Assembly: GCF_000430805.1 (NCBI RefSeq)
Contig: NZ_AUMS01000004.1
Coordinates: forward strand, 186,001 to 250,000
Reading direction: 5' to 3'
DNA length: 64,000 nt
Source: Chitinilyticum aquatile DSM 21506
GTDB lineage: Bacteria > Pseudomonadota > Gammaproteobacteria > Burkholderiales > Chitinibacteraceae
Below are positions 17,172-25,362 of this stretch, one piece after another. The notes beneath the pieces were generated by a model that saw only the letters and a program-made list of their open reading frames with translations, had not been told where the DNA came from and did no database searches. Every line of letters begins with the position of its first letter. The first letter of the stretch is position 1. The translations under genes were made by a program, and so were the position numbers.

Positions 17172-17554
17172 ACGAAAGCCCCTTCAAAGGCAAGACAGGC
17201 ATACGTCGTGTATTGAATGCACTGGGTTACTCGCTGGACGGCCTGAAGGCCGGCTGGGACAACGAGGCCGCCTTCCGCCAGGTGTCGCTGCTGGCCATCG
17301 TCGGCGTCATCGTCGCGCTGGCGCTGCCGCTGCCTGGCTGGGGCACCGCCGTGCTGATCGGCTGCCATGTCGCCAGCGTAATCGTCGAGCTGCTCAATTC
17401 CGCCGTGGAAGCGGCGGTGGACCACACCTCGCTGGAACACCACGCGCTCGCCAAGCGCGCCAAGGACCTCGGCAGCGCCGCCCAGCTCGTCTGCCTCGTC
17501 AACCTGTTTGGGATGTGGGCACTGGTGCTGTGGCAGGTGTATGGGGGAAAGTGA
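17168..17554 (+). CDS. dgkA: Diacylglycerol kinase
   Basis: 128 aa, three membrane helices, normal length. It phosphorylates diacylglycerol with ATP to give phosphatidic acid and so recycles lipid released by transfer of phosphoglycerol groups. The active-site segment ELLNSAVEAAVD (E-x-x-N-S-x-x-E) and the preceding GWDNEAAFRQ are canonical. The start is GTG at 17168, overlapping the stop of the BPSS1780 gene by 4 bp; no ATG fits the N-terminus MNESPFKGKTGIRRVLNA. Very secure. Confidence 0.96.
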   Translation: MNESPFKGKTGIRRVLNALGYSLDGLKAGWDNEAAFRQVSLLAIVGVIVALALPLPGWGTAVLIGCHVASVIVELLNSAVEAAVDHTSLEHHALAKRAKDLGSAAQLVCLVNLFGMWALVLWQVYGGK

Positions 17555-17584
17555 GGAGCGGCGACGTCTGGCTCAGCACGCCGA

Positions 17585-18316
17585 TCAGGGTTTGCGGAAA
17601 CCGGCCAGCCCGCGAGCGGTGATGCGCTCGAAGGTCTTGTCGGCCTTCATGCTGGTCAGGGCGGCGCGCAGGCGGCGCAGCTTGTCGGGGTCGGTGCTCT
17701 TGCTGCAGCCGAGGTAATTGTCGATGCGGTTGAATACCAGCAGCGGTTCAAACAACGCGGGGTCAACTTCAGCCTTGGCAGCCAGCTCGGGCAAGCTGTA
17801 CAAGCCGGCAGGGTAAAGGTCGATACGCCCGCTTGCGACTTTCTTGAGTGACTGGCTTTCAGTGGTCGCGTAATCAATGCTGAAACCCTGCGACTCCAGC
17901 CAGGTTGCCTTCGCGTCCTTGCGCTGGCCGGTAATGGTGTAGGGGCGAGCTTCGTCGAGGTTTCGCAGCTCCAGACTGCGTTCGCGCAAGCCAAAAAAAA
18001 CCCACTGATTCACCGAAATCGGGCCTATCCATTCGTACAGCGCTTCGCGCTCGGGCAAGCGGCCCAGGGTATACACGCAGTGGTCTTTCTCGGTCTGAGC
18101 AAGAATGAAGGCTCGCGCCCACGGGTATTCAACGTAGCTCACCGACAGGCCGGCGCGATGCAGCATCACATCGACAATTAGCACAGCCACGCCTTCGGGG
18201 CGACTACCACGAAAGGAATTGAACGGCGGATTATCGCCGACCATCATCGTCAGATCGCTGGCGGCTAGCCCGCCACTGCAAACGATCAACAGTAGAGCAG
18301 ACAGAAATCGCTTCAT
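17585..18316 (-). CDS. Periplasmic solute-binding protein, family 3-like (amino-acid type)
   Basis: 243 aa with signal peptide (MKRFLSALLLIVCSGGLAA). The order of motifs, MVGDNPPFNSF, GVAVLIVDVMLHRAGL, YPWARAFILAQTEKDHCVYT then SLKKVASGRIDLYPA, matches SBP_bac_3 proteins that bind amino acids or related solutes. No ABC permease genes adjoin it, so it is an orphan; such proteins sometimes sense rather than transport. Directly upstream lies a palindrome of a kind I know from Pseudomonas, and the gene seems less GC-rich than its neighbours, so it may have been acquired. Confidence 0.82.
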   Translation of the reverse strand: MKRFLSALLLIVCSGGLAASDLTMMVGDNPPFNSFRGSRPEGVAVLIVDVMLHRAGLSVSYVEYPWARAFILAQTEKDHCVYTLGRLPEREALYEWIGPISVNQWVFFGLRERSLELRNLDEARPYTITGQRKDAKATWLESQGFSIDYATTESQSLKKVASGRIDLYPAGLYSLPELAAKAEVDPALFEPLLVFNRIDNYLGCSKSTDPDKLRRLRAALTSMKADKTFERITARGLAGFRKP

Positions 18317-18399
18317 GGCGGACTCTTGCAGAACAAAGTGCTGATCCGCAGTATAGCCGTCAGCACTTATTAATCCGGCCTTCTGAAGCATGAACTTTT

Positions 18400-18454
18400 G
18401 TAGGAGCGAGCTTGCTCGCGAAGCCTTGTTGATCGCGAGCAAGCTCGCTCCTAC
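18400..18454. repeat. REP-type hairpin with perfect 22-bp arms (Pseudomonas-like)
   Basis: Positions 18400-18421 and 18433-18454 are exact reverse complements, with an 11-base loop. The arm begins GTAGGAGCGAGCTTGCTCGC, which I recall as a very common REP sequence in Pseudomonas genomes. It sits 84 bp upstream of the solute-binding gene. Confidence 0.9.
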
Positions 18455-18482
18455 GACTTAAAACATCAGAGGGCCCGATCAA

Positions 18483-18590
18483 TAGGTTGAGTTGAGCTTG
18501 CGCGCCCCACAGGAAGTCCCCTTGGGGGAAAGCCCAACACGATGACGAATGTTTCACCTGTTGGGCTTCGCTGCGCTCAACCCAACCTAC
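18483..18590. repeat. Inverted pair of GTTGGGCTTCGC-type palindromic repeats
   Basis: The right member GTTGGGCTTCGCTGCGCTC continues AACCCAAC and folds on itself (18560-18587). A degenerate partner lies inverted at 18483-18540 (AGGTTGAGTTGAGC ... AAGCCCAAC). Pairs of such units resemble BIME arrangements. Confidence 0.7.
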
Positions 18591-18616
18591 TGGGCCTAAT
18601 CAGCACGGCGATATAT

Positions 18617-18671
18617 CCATGCAACCATAAGCCCACAGCCAAACCTGGAAAAAGGCTACAGACGTATACCC
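18617..18671. repeat. Family 2 palindromic repeat (TATACCC type), copy h
   Basis: CATAAGCCCACAGCC on the left and GGCTACAGACGTATACCC on the right, with the GGCT core and TATACCC end of the family. Part of the repeat island. Confidence 0.6.
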
Positions 18672-18684
18672 ATCATCCAAATCC

Positions 18685-18715
18685 GTCGGAAGGCGCTTTG
18701 CTTTTCCGACCTACG
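18685..18715. repeat. Short palindromic repeat (GTCGGAA ... TTCCGAC)
   Basis: Arms GTCGGAA and TTCCGAC enclose GGCGCTTTGCTT; followed by CTACGA. Another REP-like unit of a type I have seen in many proteobacterial genomes. Third repeat kind within 320 bp. Confidence 0.7.
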
Positions 18716-18750
18716 AATTATCACCACAAGCAATTAGCACGCTCCGCCCT

Positions 18751-18970
18751 GAAGCCGCCGAGAAGCGCAGCAGGCCACAGGGTTTCGCGGGTGAGATGTT
18801 TGAGGGCGAAGCCCGAGTTTCGAACCCGCGCTGTGGCCTGCGAGCATCGCAGGGCAGCCCGAAGGGCCGGCGGATCGGGCGCGCCTTGGGGGTGTCGGGG
18901 GGCTTGGCAAGACAAGCCCCCTGACGTGTCGCCGGGCACCCCCGGCATCAAAACACCGCGCCGCAGGCGC
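18751..18970 (+). repeat. Family 1 structured dispersed repeat, copy C
   Basis: Full copy. Stems: CAGGCCACAG with CTGTGGCCTG (10 perfect pairs), CGCGGGT with ACCCGCG, GGGC-gaa-GCCC (the reverse of copies A and B), GCCC-gaa-GGGC, GGGGGCTTG with CAAGCCCCC, GCCGGG with CCCGGC, GCGCC-gca-GGCGC. It ends 13 bp before the stop of the small membrane protein gene on the other strand. Confidence 0.87.
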
Positions 18971-18982
18971 CAATACCCCCCT

Positions 18983-19180
18983 TCACGCCAGCCACCCCGC
19001 GCACTCGGCCCGGCCGCTGCGGTAATGCATGGCGCTGCCGCAGGCCGGCTCGATCACGCCGGGGACAGCGGGCGGTTCAGACGATGAAGCTGGCCGGGCT
19101 GGCGTTGCCAACCACACGGCAAGGCTGCCGGCGGCCAGCGCCAGCAGGATCAGGACATCGGTACGGCTCAGTTCAGGCAT
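18983..19180 (-). CDS. Small single-pass membrane protein, unknown
   Basis: 65 aa: MPELSRTDVLILLALAAGSL continues as one hydrophobic helix, then a Pro-rich linker and a C-terminal part with two Cys (EPACGSAMHYRSGRAECAGW). GGAGA lies 7 bp before the ATG at 19180, a good ribosome site, which supports a real gene. Not recognised. It is on the same strand as the AraC-type regulator upstream, 72 bp away. Confidence 0.55.
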   Translation of the reverse strand: MPELSRTDVLILLALAAGSLAVWLATPARPASSSEPPAVPGVIEPACGSAMHYRSGRAECAGWLA

Positions 19181-19252
19181 GGCGGCATCTCCGGTAGTGG
19201 CGTGCCGCTGTGCGGGCCAGGGTGCGGAACAGAACCCGGGCCGGGCAAACAC

Positions 19253-20233
19253 TCAGCGCAAACGCACCGGAATGCAGATGTCGAAGCGGTAGCGGGCGTC
19301 GGCGTCCGTGTGCAGCGGCTGGTAGGGCGCGCGATAGATCAGCGGCCTGTCATCCGGTTCGTAGTGATTGTCATCGAACCAGTGCTGCCACAGGTAGGCA
19401 TTCGCCACCGCTTCCTCGTCGAGCCTGCCGGCAAAGCTCACCACCAGATAGCGCCCGGCGGCGGTATCCACACGCGTGGTGACACCATCGGGCGGGAAAT
19501 CCGCCGGCACCACAAGGCCGGTGTCGATGCGCAGCATGCTGTCCGGCGTGATGTTGATGTTGTCATGCACGATGCAGATCCCGATGCCGTCGCTGCCGGC
19601 AAGGCCGTGCAGCGCAGCCCACTGCAGCACTTCATGCCAGTGCGCCAGCGGCCTCTCCAGCTCGATGCCGCGGCGGCGAAACGACGCCACGTGATAGCTC
19701 GGCAGCTGGCAAACCGTCATCGACACAATGCATTCCGGCCGTTCGCCCTGATGTGCTGCATGCAGGGCGGCAAGCCGTTCCGGAGCATAAAGCAGGGCTG
19801 GCGGCGTTTCGGGTCGCGGCATGCGGGGGATTTGTCCAGCCTTGCTCTCGGGGCGCCATTCCCAGTGATAGCCGTTCCAGCGCCAGAAGCTCTTGTCGCT
19901 GCGCCATTGCGTGGCGTTCATGCCGAAATGCTTGCGAAACGCCTTGGCAAAGCCGTGCTGCGTTTCGAAACCGTTGGCCAGCGCAATGTCGAGCACGCTG
20001 CGGCGCCTGTGCACGAGCAGCTGGTTGGCCGCGCGCTCCAGCCTGAGCCGCCGGATGTAGTCCTGCGGGCTTTCGCCCATGAATGCGGTGAAGATGCGCT
20101 GGAAGTGGAAGGGCGAGAAATTGGCCACCGCCGCCAGATCGGACAGCTCCATCGCGTCGTTCAGGTGTGCCTCGACATGCTGCAGCACGCGCAGCAGGCG
20201 TTTCTGGTAACGCAGGTGATCGGGAGCATTCAT
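19253..20233 (-). CDS. AraC-family regulator with GyrI-like effector domain
   Basis: 326 aa. The N-terminal 110 residues hold two helix-turn-helix units, with AAVANFSPFHFQRIFTAFMG and then IALANGFETQHGFAKAFRKH, the AraC/XylS signature. The C-terminal half (from about 170) begins VCQLPSYHVASFRRRGIELE and is a GyrI/SOUL-like small-molecule binding domain, as in Rob and SbmC-type regulators. Such proteins usually sense cationic compounds and control efflux or detoxification. It is divergent from the cyclase gene; the gap between starts is 140 bp. Confidence 0.9.
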   Translation of the reverse strand: MNAPDHLRYQKRLLRVLQHVEAHLNDAMELSDLAAVANFSPFHFQRIFTAFMGESPQDYIRRLRLERAANQLLVHRRRSVLDIALANGFETQHGFAKAFRKHFGMNATQWRSDKSFWRWNGYHWEWRPESKAGQIPRMPRPETPPALLYAPERLAALHAAHQGERPECIVSMTVCQLPSYHVASFRRRGIELERPLAHWHEVLQWAALHGLAGSDGIGICIVHDNINITPDSMLRIDTGLVVPADFPPDGVTTRVDTAAGRYLVVSFAGRLDEEAVANAYLWQHWFDDNHYEPDDRPLIYRAPYQPLHTDADARYRFDICIPVRLR

Positions 20234-20373
20234 ACGGAATCAGTCAGCTGGAATCGAGGCGTAGCTTGCGCCAAAGTACCTCGTTTATCCAGCGTCATCA
20301 GAGCGTTTTTACAAGGCCTTGCAATCGCCGAGGCGGTAGCCTTCACTGCAGTCATGCCTTTGCGGTGACCGTC

Positions 20374-22521
20374 ATGCGTCTGCCTCCCCTTCCGCTTAGC
20401 CGTCTGCTGGTCTGTGCGCTGCTTGCCGTGCTGGTGCTGCATGCGCTGGGCTGGCTGGCGCTGGCACCCGTCACGCAGCTGGAACGCTGGAGCGAGGATG
20501 CGCGCATCCGCGCTGCCGCCACCGGGCAGCTGCCGGCCGATCGCGTTGCCATCATTGCGATCGACGAGGCCAGCCTCGCCAGCGTCGGCCGCTGGCCCTG
20601 GCCGCGCGCGACGCTCGCCACACTGCTCGATACGCTGCACGGCCATTACGGCGTGGCGCGCAGCGGGCTCGACATCGTATTGGCCGAAACCGAACACAAT
20701 CCGCTACAGCAGCGCTGGGATGCACTGTGCCAGCGCCTGCCCGCAGCCGACTGCACGGCGCTGGCCAGCGAATGGCGGGATGCGTTGGCACCGGACGCCG
20801 CCTTTGCCGAGCGCGCGCGCCGGCTGGACGTGGTCGCCGGCTACTATTTCACGCCGGATGCGGCCCGCAGTGGCGTGCTGCCGCAGCCGGACTGGCGCGG
20901 CCCGCCCGCACAGCTGGCCTGGTTCGTGAGCGCGCAGGGCTACGGCAGCACGCACGCCGCACTGGCCGGCGGCCTGCCAAACGCCGGCTTTCTCAACCCG
21001 GAGATCGACGACGATGGCATCGTGCGCCGCCTGCCGCTCCTGATCCGGCTCGATGACACACTCTACGCCAGCCTCGCCGCGCGGCTCGCCAGCCGCGACA
21101 CGATCAGCCCCGTCTGGCTGGGCGATAGCGGCCGGCTCGACGGCGTGCGGCTGGACGAGCGGCGCATCGCCACCGACGCGCACGGCCGCATCCGCATTCC
21201 CTTCTATGGCCCGCCCAATACCCTGCCCACCTATTCGGCCGCAGCCATTATCGAGAAAAGGCTACCAAGCAATACCCTTAAAGAGAAAATCGTGATCATT
21301 GGCGCGACCGCGCCGGGCCTGCAGGACATCCGCGCCACGCCGGTGTCGCCGCTCTTTCCCGGCGTCGAGGCGCAGGCTGCCACGCTGCTGGGGCTGCTTA
21401 CCGACACGCTGCCGCAGGAGCCGGCCTGGGCGCCGCTGTTCGGTGCGCTGGCGACGCTGCTCTTGGGCGCGCTGATGGTCTGGCGTCTGCCTGCCGCCGG
21501 CTTTGCCGCCAGCCAGGCCTGGGCCGGCGGCGCGCTGGCGCTGCTGCTGCTCGCTGTGGGCTGGGCGTGGTTCGCGCAGCGCCTGCTGCTGCCGCTGGTC
21601 GCGCCGCTTTTGGCCATCGCGCTGCCCTATCTGTGGTTCGTGCTTGCCGCGCGCTGGCTGGAAGGCCGCCAGCGCCGGCAGCTGATGAAGCTGTTCGGCG
21701 AATACGTGCCGCCCGAGCTGGTCGCGCGCATGCAGGTCGACCCGGAGCAGTTCGACATGAAGGCGGAAAACCGCGAGCTGACCGTGCTGTTTGCCGACCT
21801 GCGCAACTTCACCGCCGTGGCCGAGGCGCTGCCGCCGGACGCGCTGGCCGAGCTGGTCAACGCCTACCTCACCGCCATGACCGAGGAAATCCATGCGCAC
21901 CAGGGCACCATCGACAAATACATCGGCGACGCGGTGATGGCCTTCTGGGGCGCGCCGCTGCCCGACACGGATCACGCGCGCCACGCCGTGGCCGCCGCGC
22001 TGGCGATGCAGCGGCGCATGGCACTGCTGAACCGAGACTTCGCCGCGCGCGGCTGGCCGCAGCTGGCAATGGGCATCGGCCTGCATTGCGGCGAAATGCG
22101 CGTGGGCAATATGGGCTCGCGTTTTCGCCGCGCCTATACGGTGATGGGCGACGCGGTGAACGTCGCCGCAAGGCTGGAGGCGCAGACGCGCAACTACGAT
22201 GTGCCGGTGCTGATCAGCAGTGAACTGGCGCAGGCCGTCACGCCGGGCATCCGCTGCCTTGTCATCGACACCGTGCAGGTCAAGGGGCGACAACAGCCCG
22301 TCGGCCTCTGCCTCCCGCTCGACCCCGAATTGCCCTGGCTAAGCGCGGAAGAACAGCTAGGCTGGGACGAGCTGCAACATGCGCTCGCCAGCGGCAGCCA
22401 CAACGCCGCGCTGGAACTGCTGGAAGTGCTGGAAAGCCGGGCACCGGAGCGAAAAATCTACCGTATCTACCGGCAAGCCTTGCAGGACAAGGGCCATACA
22501 GCCATAGGAGGCACCCCATGA
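20374..22521 (+). CDS. CHASE2-domain adenylate/guanylate cyclase
   Basis: 715 aa. The N-terminal helix is followed by a periplasmic CHASE2 sensor (about residues 40-340; VAIIAIDEASLASVGRWPWP is diagnostic), then three membrane helices (about 350-425) and a class III nucleotide cyclase domain (about 463-650). Metal-binding Asp residues lie in LTVLFADLRNF and KYIGDAVMAFWGAP; GDAVNVAARLEAQTR is the transition-state segment. It makes cAMP (or cGMP) in response to a periplasmic signal. The ATG at 20374 gives the expected N-terminus; the frame is open further upstream over the divergent AraC gene. ATGA-coupled to the FecR-domain gene. Confidence 0.93.
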   Translation: MRLPPLPLSRLLVCALLAVLVLHALGWLALAPVTQLERWSEDARIRAAATGQLPADRVAIIAIDEASLASVGRWPWPRATLATLLDTLHGHYGVARSGLDIVLAETEHNPLQQRWDALCQRLPAADCTALASEWRDALAPDAAFAERARRLDVVAGYYFTPDAARSGVLPQPDWRGPPAQLAWFVSAQGYGSTHAALAGGLPNAGFLNPEIDDDGIVRRLPLLIRLDDTLYASLAARLASRDTISPVWLGDSGRLDGVRLDERRIATDAHGRIRIPFYGPPNTLPTYSAAAIIEKRLPSNTLKEKIVIIGATAPGLQDIRATPVSPLFPGVEAQAATLLGLLTDTLPQEPAWAPLFGALATLLLGALMVWRLPAAGFAASQAWAGGALALLLLAVGWAWFAQRLLLPLVAPLLAIALPYLWFVLAARWLEGRQRRQLMKLFGEYVPPELVARMQVDPEQFDMKAENRELTVLFADLRNFTAVAEALPPDALAELVNAYLTAMTEEIHAHQGTIDKYIGDAVMAFWGAPLPDTDHARHAVAAALAMQRRMALLNRDFAARGWPQLAMGIGLHCGEMRVGNMGSRFRRAYTVMGDAVNVAARLEAQTRNYDVPVLISSELAQAVTPGIRCLVIDTVQVKGRQQPVGLCLPLDPELPWLSAEEQLGWDELQHALASGSHNAALELLEVLESRAPERKIYRIYRQALQDKGHTAIGGTP

Positions 22522-23177
22522 GTACGCCAATCTCCCGCCGCACGCTGCTGCAATGGCTGGCCGGCAGCCTGCTGATCGTCGGCAACCGCGCGGTCGCCGG
22601 TGCGTTTTTCCTGCCCAAGCCGGGGCTGCAGAAGGTGAAGGGCACGGTGCGCATCAACGGCAAGCCCGCCGTCGAGGGGCAGCCGGTGAGCTGGGGTGAC
22701 GAGGTCAGCACCGGGGCCAACAGCGAGGCGGTATTCACGCTGGAAAGCGATGCCTACCTGCTGCGCGCCAACAGCACGGTGACACTGGGCGTAGCCGCCG
22801 CCGAGCACTTCATCAAGCTGCAGAGCGGCAAGATGCTGTCAGTATTCGGGCCGGGGCCGAAAACCATCAGCACACAGGCGGTGACGCTGGGAATCCGTGG
22901 CACCGGCTGCTATCTGGAAGCGCATGGCAGGCGCAGCTACGTTTGCCTGTGTTATGGCAGCGTCGTTCTGGTGCCAACGGCAGCTCCGCAGCAGAAGATG
23001 GAATACAGCACCACCCACCACGACTCGCCCTACTGGATCGATGGCAAAAAGGTGATTCCGGCCAAGGAAGTCATCAATCACACCGACGACGAGCTGATCA
23101 TGCTTGAAGCACTGCAGAACCGCAGACCGCCCTTCTATCAGGAAGAGCGCGTCATCAAGGGCGGTGGCGGCTATTGA
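22518..23177 (+). CDS. Exported FecR-domain protein
   Basis: 219 aa. The N-terminus MSTPISRRTLLQWLAGSLLI has twin Arg and a hydrophobic stretch, a likely Tat signal. A FecR domain follows (about 35-160): KVKGTVRINGKPAVEGQPVS, then TLGVAAAEHFIKLQSGKML and TQAVTLGIRGTGCYLEAHG, the last being the conserved VRGTxxxxEV-like block. Its ATG overlaps the cyclase stop by 4 bp. CHASE2 cyclases and FecR proteins are often neighbours, so this is likely a periplasmic partner that feeds a signal to the cyclase; here there is no sigma factor. Confidence 0.85.
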   Translation: MSTPISRRTLLQWLAGSLLIVGNRAVAGAFFLPKPGLQKVKGTVRINGKPAVEGQPVSWGDEVSTGANSEAVFTLESDAYLLRANSTVTLGVAAAEHFIKLQSGKMLSVFGPGPKTISTQAVTLGIRGTGCYLEAHGRRSYVCLCYGSVVLVPTAAPQQKMEYSTTHHDSPYWIDGKKVIPAKEVINHTDDELIMLEALQNRRPPFYQEERVIKGGGGY

Positions 23178-23705
23178 TCAGGCGGCAGCATGGCGCAGCA
23201 CCCGCTGACGCCGGCGCCAGCGTATCTTCCACGCCCACAGCCGCAGCGTCAGCAGATAACTAAGCGGGCTGAATACCAGGGCAAACACCAGCAGGCCAAG
23301 CAGCAGCGGCAAGCCCAGTGCGAGCACACTGTCCAGCCAGCCCGGGGTGACGACGGCCGGCAGGCTGAGCTGCTCCAGCCCGGGTGCCAGCGTGATGCCC
23401 AGCTGGTGGGCCAGATAATAGATCGGCGCAAAGGTCAGCGGATTGCTAACCAGCGTACTGGTGATGGCCACCGGCAGATTGGCGCGCAGGAGCAGGGCAC
23501 AGGCGGCAGCCAGCGGGCTCTGCCCCAGCGGCACCAGCATGCCGAAAAAGATGCCGATGGCCACGCCCAGCGCCACGGTGCGCGGGCGGAAGCACCAGAG
23601 CCCCGGACAGAACAGCCCCGGTCCCAGCCAGCGCAGGAAACGGTTGTTGCGCAGCTGCTCGCGAGAAGGCAGCTTCTTGCGCAGATAGGTAAGCAGAATT
23701 TGCAT
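23178..23705 (-). CDS. DUF2062 membrane protein
   Basis: 175 aa. The pattern CFRPRTVALGVAIGIFFGML then PLGQSPLAAACALLLRANLP and VSNPLTFAPIYYLAHQLG is the DUF2062 signature (two helices with a conserved NP and PxYY). About four membrane helices and a basic C-terminal tail. Function unknown. It is convergent with the FecR gene; stop codons abut at 23177/23178. Confidence 0.88.
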   Translation of the reverse strand: MQILLTYLRKKLPSREQLRNNRFLRWLGPGLFCPGLWCFRPRTVALGVAIGIFFGMLVPLGQSPLAAACALLLRANLPVAITSTLVSNPLTFAPIYYLAHQLGITLAPGLEQLSLPAVVTPGWLDSVLALGLPLLLGLLVFALVFSPLSYLLTLRLWAWKIRWRRRQRVLRHAAA

Positions 23706-24096
23706 GGCATGATCCGCAAGATGTCTCAGCGCCTGACTTTACACCAGCCACTGCTGCCGGCCAGCCAGCCGTGGGACGGAAATAATACCGCCAGCAACAG
23801 GCAGAACCGCTGGAGAAGGCAGAAAAAAAGCCACCGAAGGTGGCTTGAGGCAGACCGGCAAGCTGCGGCTTTTTTTCGGTGTCCCGCCATGGTCTTGTCT
23901 GATTTTCTGGCGGTTGCGCGCAACGAGGCCGTTCGATGTCCTGCTTGCCTTGCAAAGCTGACACTTTAGCGCATCAGGGTTACACCTTATCGCTCAGCAA
24001 AGGCTGTTGTTGCGTTGGCGGCATAGTCGCAATACGGGATGACCATTCTGTAGAACGATCGTACAATATCAGTAACGGTTTTTCCCACACACAGCC
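23706..24096. other. Gap before dinB: terminator, no gene seen
   Basis: 391 bp between DUF2062 and dinB starts. Apart from the hairpin at 23820-23875 I find no credible coding frame. The last 100 bp before dinB are AT-richer and should hold its promoter (ATTCTGTAGAACGATC). On the minus strand 23850-24050 lies upstream of a good terminator and could encode a small RNA. Confidence 0.4.
23820..23875 (-). terminator. Rho-independent terminator, stronger on the minus strand
   Basis: Minus-strand reading: AAGCCACCTTCGGTGGCTT followed by TTTTT. A run of seven A and GCC (on that strand) about 35 bp before it can pair with GGCTTTTTTT, so a larger hairpin is also possible, with T runs on both sides. 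No annotated minus-strand gene ends here. Confidence 0.7.
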
Positions 24097-25212
24097 ATGT
24101 CCCCCCAGCGCAAGATCATCCACATCGACTGCGACTGCTTCTATGCTGCCGTGGAAATGCGCGACCGCCCCGAGCTGCGCGAACTGCCGATTGCCATCGG
24201 CGGCTCGCCCGGCCAGCGCGGCGTGATTTCCACCTGCAATTATGTTGCGCGCCGGATCGGCATCCATTCGGCCATGCCCACCGGCTGGGCGCTGCGCCAG
24301 TGCCCGGATCTGGTTCTGCTGCCGCATGATTTCGCCCGCTACAAGGACGCCTCGCGCCGTGTGCACGCAATCTTTCGCGACTACACCACGCTGATCGAGC
24401 CGCTGTCGCTGGACGAAGCCTATCTGGATGTCAGCGGACTACCGCACTGCCAGGGCAGCGCTACAAGAATGGCCGAGGAAATCCGCGCGCGCATCCGCGC
24501 GGAAGTCGGCATTACCGCCAGCGCCGGCATCGCGCCGAACAAATTATTGGCAAAAATCGCCAGCGACTGGAACAAGCCCGACGGCCAGTTCGTCCTCACC
24601 CCTGCTGACATCGACGCCTTCATGCCGGCGCTGCCCATCGGCAAGCTGTGGGGCATCGGCAAGGTCACCGCCGCACGGCTGGCGCGCCATGGCCTCGTCA
24701 CCTGCGGCGACGCGCAACGCTGGACGCTGGCCGAGCTCGACGCACAATTCGGCCGGCTCGGGCGCTCGCTGTATCGCCAGTGCCGCGGCATCGACGAACG
24801 CCCGGTGGAAACCGAATGGCAGCGCAAATCGCTGTCGGTCGAGCACACCTACCCCAAAGACCTGCCCGACCTCGCCGCCTGCCTTGCCCAAACCCCCACC
24901 CTGTATGCCGACCTGAGCCAGCGTCTGCAAAGGCAGCAGCTTGATACCCAACCCAACAAAGCCTTCGTGAAAATCAAGTTCCACGATTTCACACAAACGA
25001 CGATGGAGTGCCGTGCCAGCCACGCCGACATGGCACTGTTCAGCAAGCTACTGAAACAGGCCTGGCAGCGCGGCGCCAAACCGGTGCGCCTGCTCGGCGT
25101 CGGCGTGCGCTTCGCCGATGTCCCCGCCGCCAGCAAGCCCGCGCCACTCCGGCGCCCCTACACGCTGCCGCTGTGGCAGGAGCTGGAGATCGGCCGGCCA
25201 GCCTCGGCGTGA
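24097..25212 (+). CDS. dinB: DNA polymerase IV (Y family)
   Basis: 371 aa, error-prone polymerase that copies past damaged bases. Catalytic metal-binding residues are visible in IIHIDCDCFYAAVE and EPLSLDEAYLDV; GVISTCNYVARRIGIHSAMP is the fingers segment, and LWGIGKVTAARLARHGLVTC is the helix-hairpin-helix. The little-finger domain fills residues 240-345. There is no beta-clamp tail as clear as in E. coli (the end is PLWQELEIGRPASA; PLWQEL may serve). Monocistronic, with its own upstream region. Confidence 0.96.
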   Translation: MSPQRKIIHIDCDCFYAAVEMRDRPELRELPIAIGGSPGQRGVISTCNYVARRIGIHSAMPTGWALRQCPDLVLLPHDFARYKDASRRVHAIFRDYTTLIEPLSLDEAYLDVSGLPHCQGSATRMAEEIRARIRAEVGITASAGIAPNKLLAKIASDWNKPDGQFVLTPADIDAFMPALPIGKLWGIGKVTAARLARHGLVTCGDAQRWTLAELDAQFGRLGRSLYRQCRGIDERPVETEWQRKSLSVEHTYPKDLPDLAACLAQTPTLYADLSQRLQRQQLDTQPNKAFVKIKFHDFTQTTMECRASHADMALFSKLLKQAWQRGAKPVRLLGVGVRFADVPAASKPAPLRRPYTLPLWQELEIGRPASA

Positions 25213-25362
25213 ACGGCAAGGCGCAGCTTTTTTTGCTGCACCGCACTAAAACAGGGCGCATCTCCCGGCGCCCGGAACTAATATCAGAAGCAGACAGGCT
25301 GCACGCGGGGCGATGAGGCCACTGCCGCACGCCAGCCCAAACTGCTCATTGCGGAGAAGAAC

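Noticed and set aside
24040-24075. Possible SOS (LexA) box before dinB: CTGTAGAACGATCGTACAA
   Set aside because: The halves are too far apart (11 instead of 8 bases) and only one is a good match.
23980-24366. Minus-strand frame overlapping the start of dinB
   Set aside because: It reads through the well-supported dinB N-terminus and has no domain or ribosome site.
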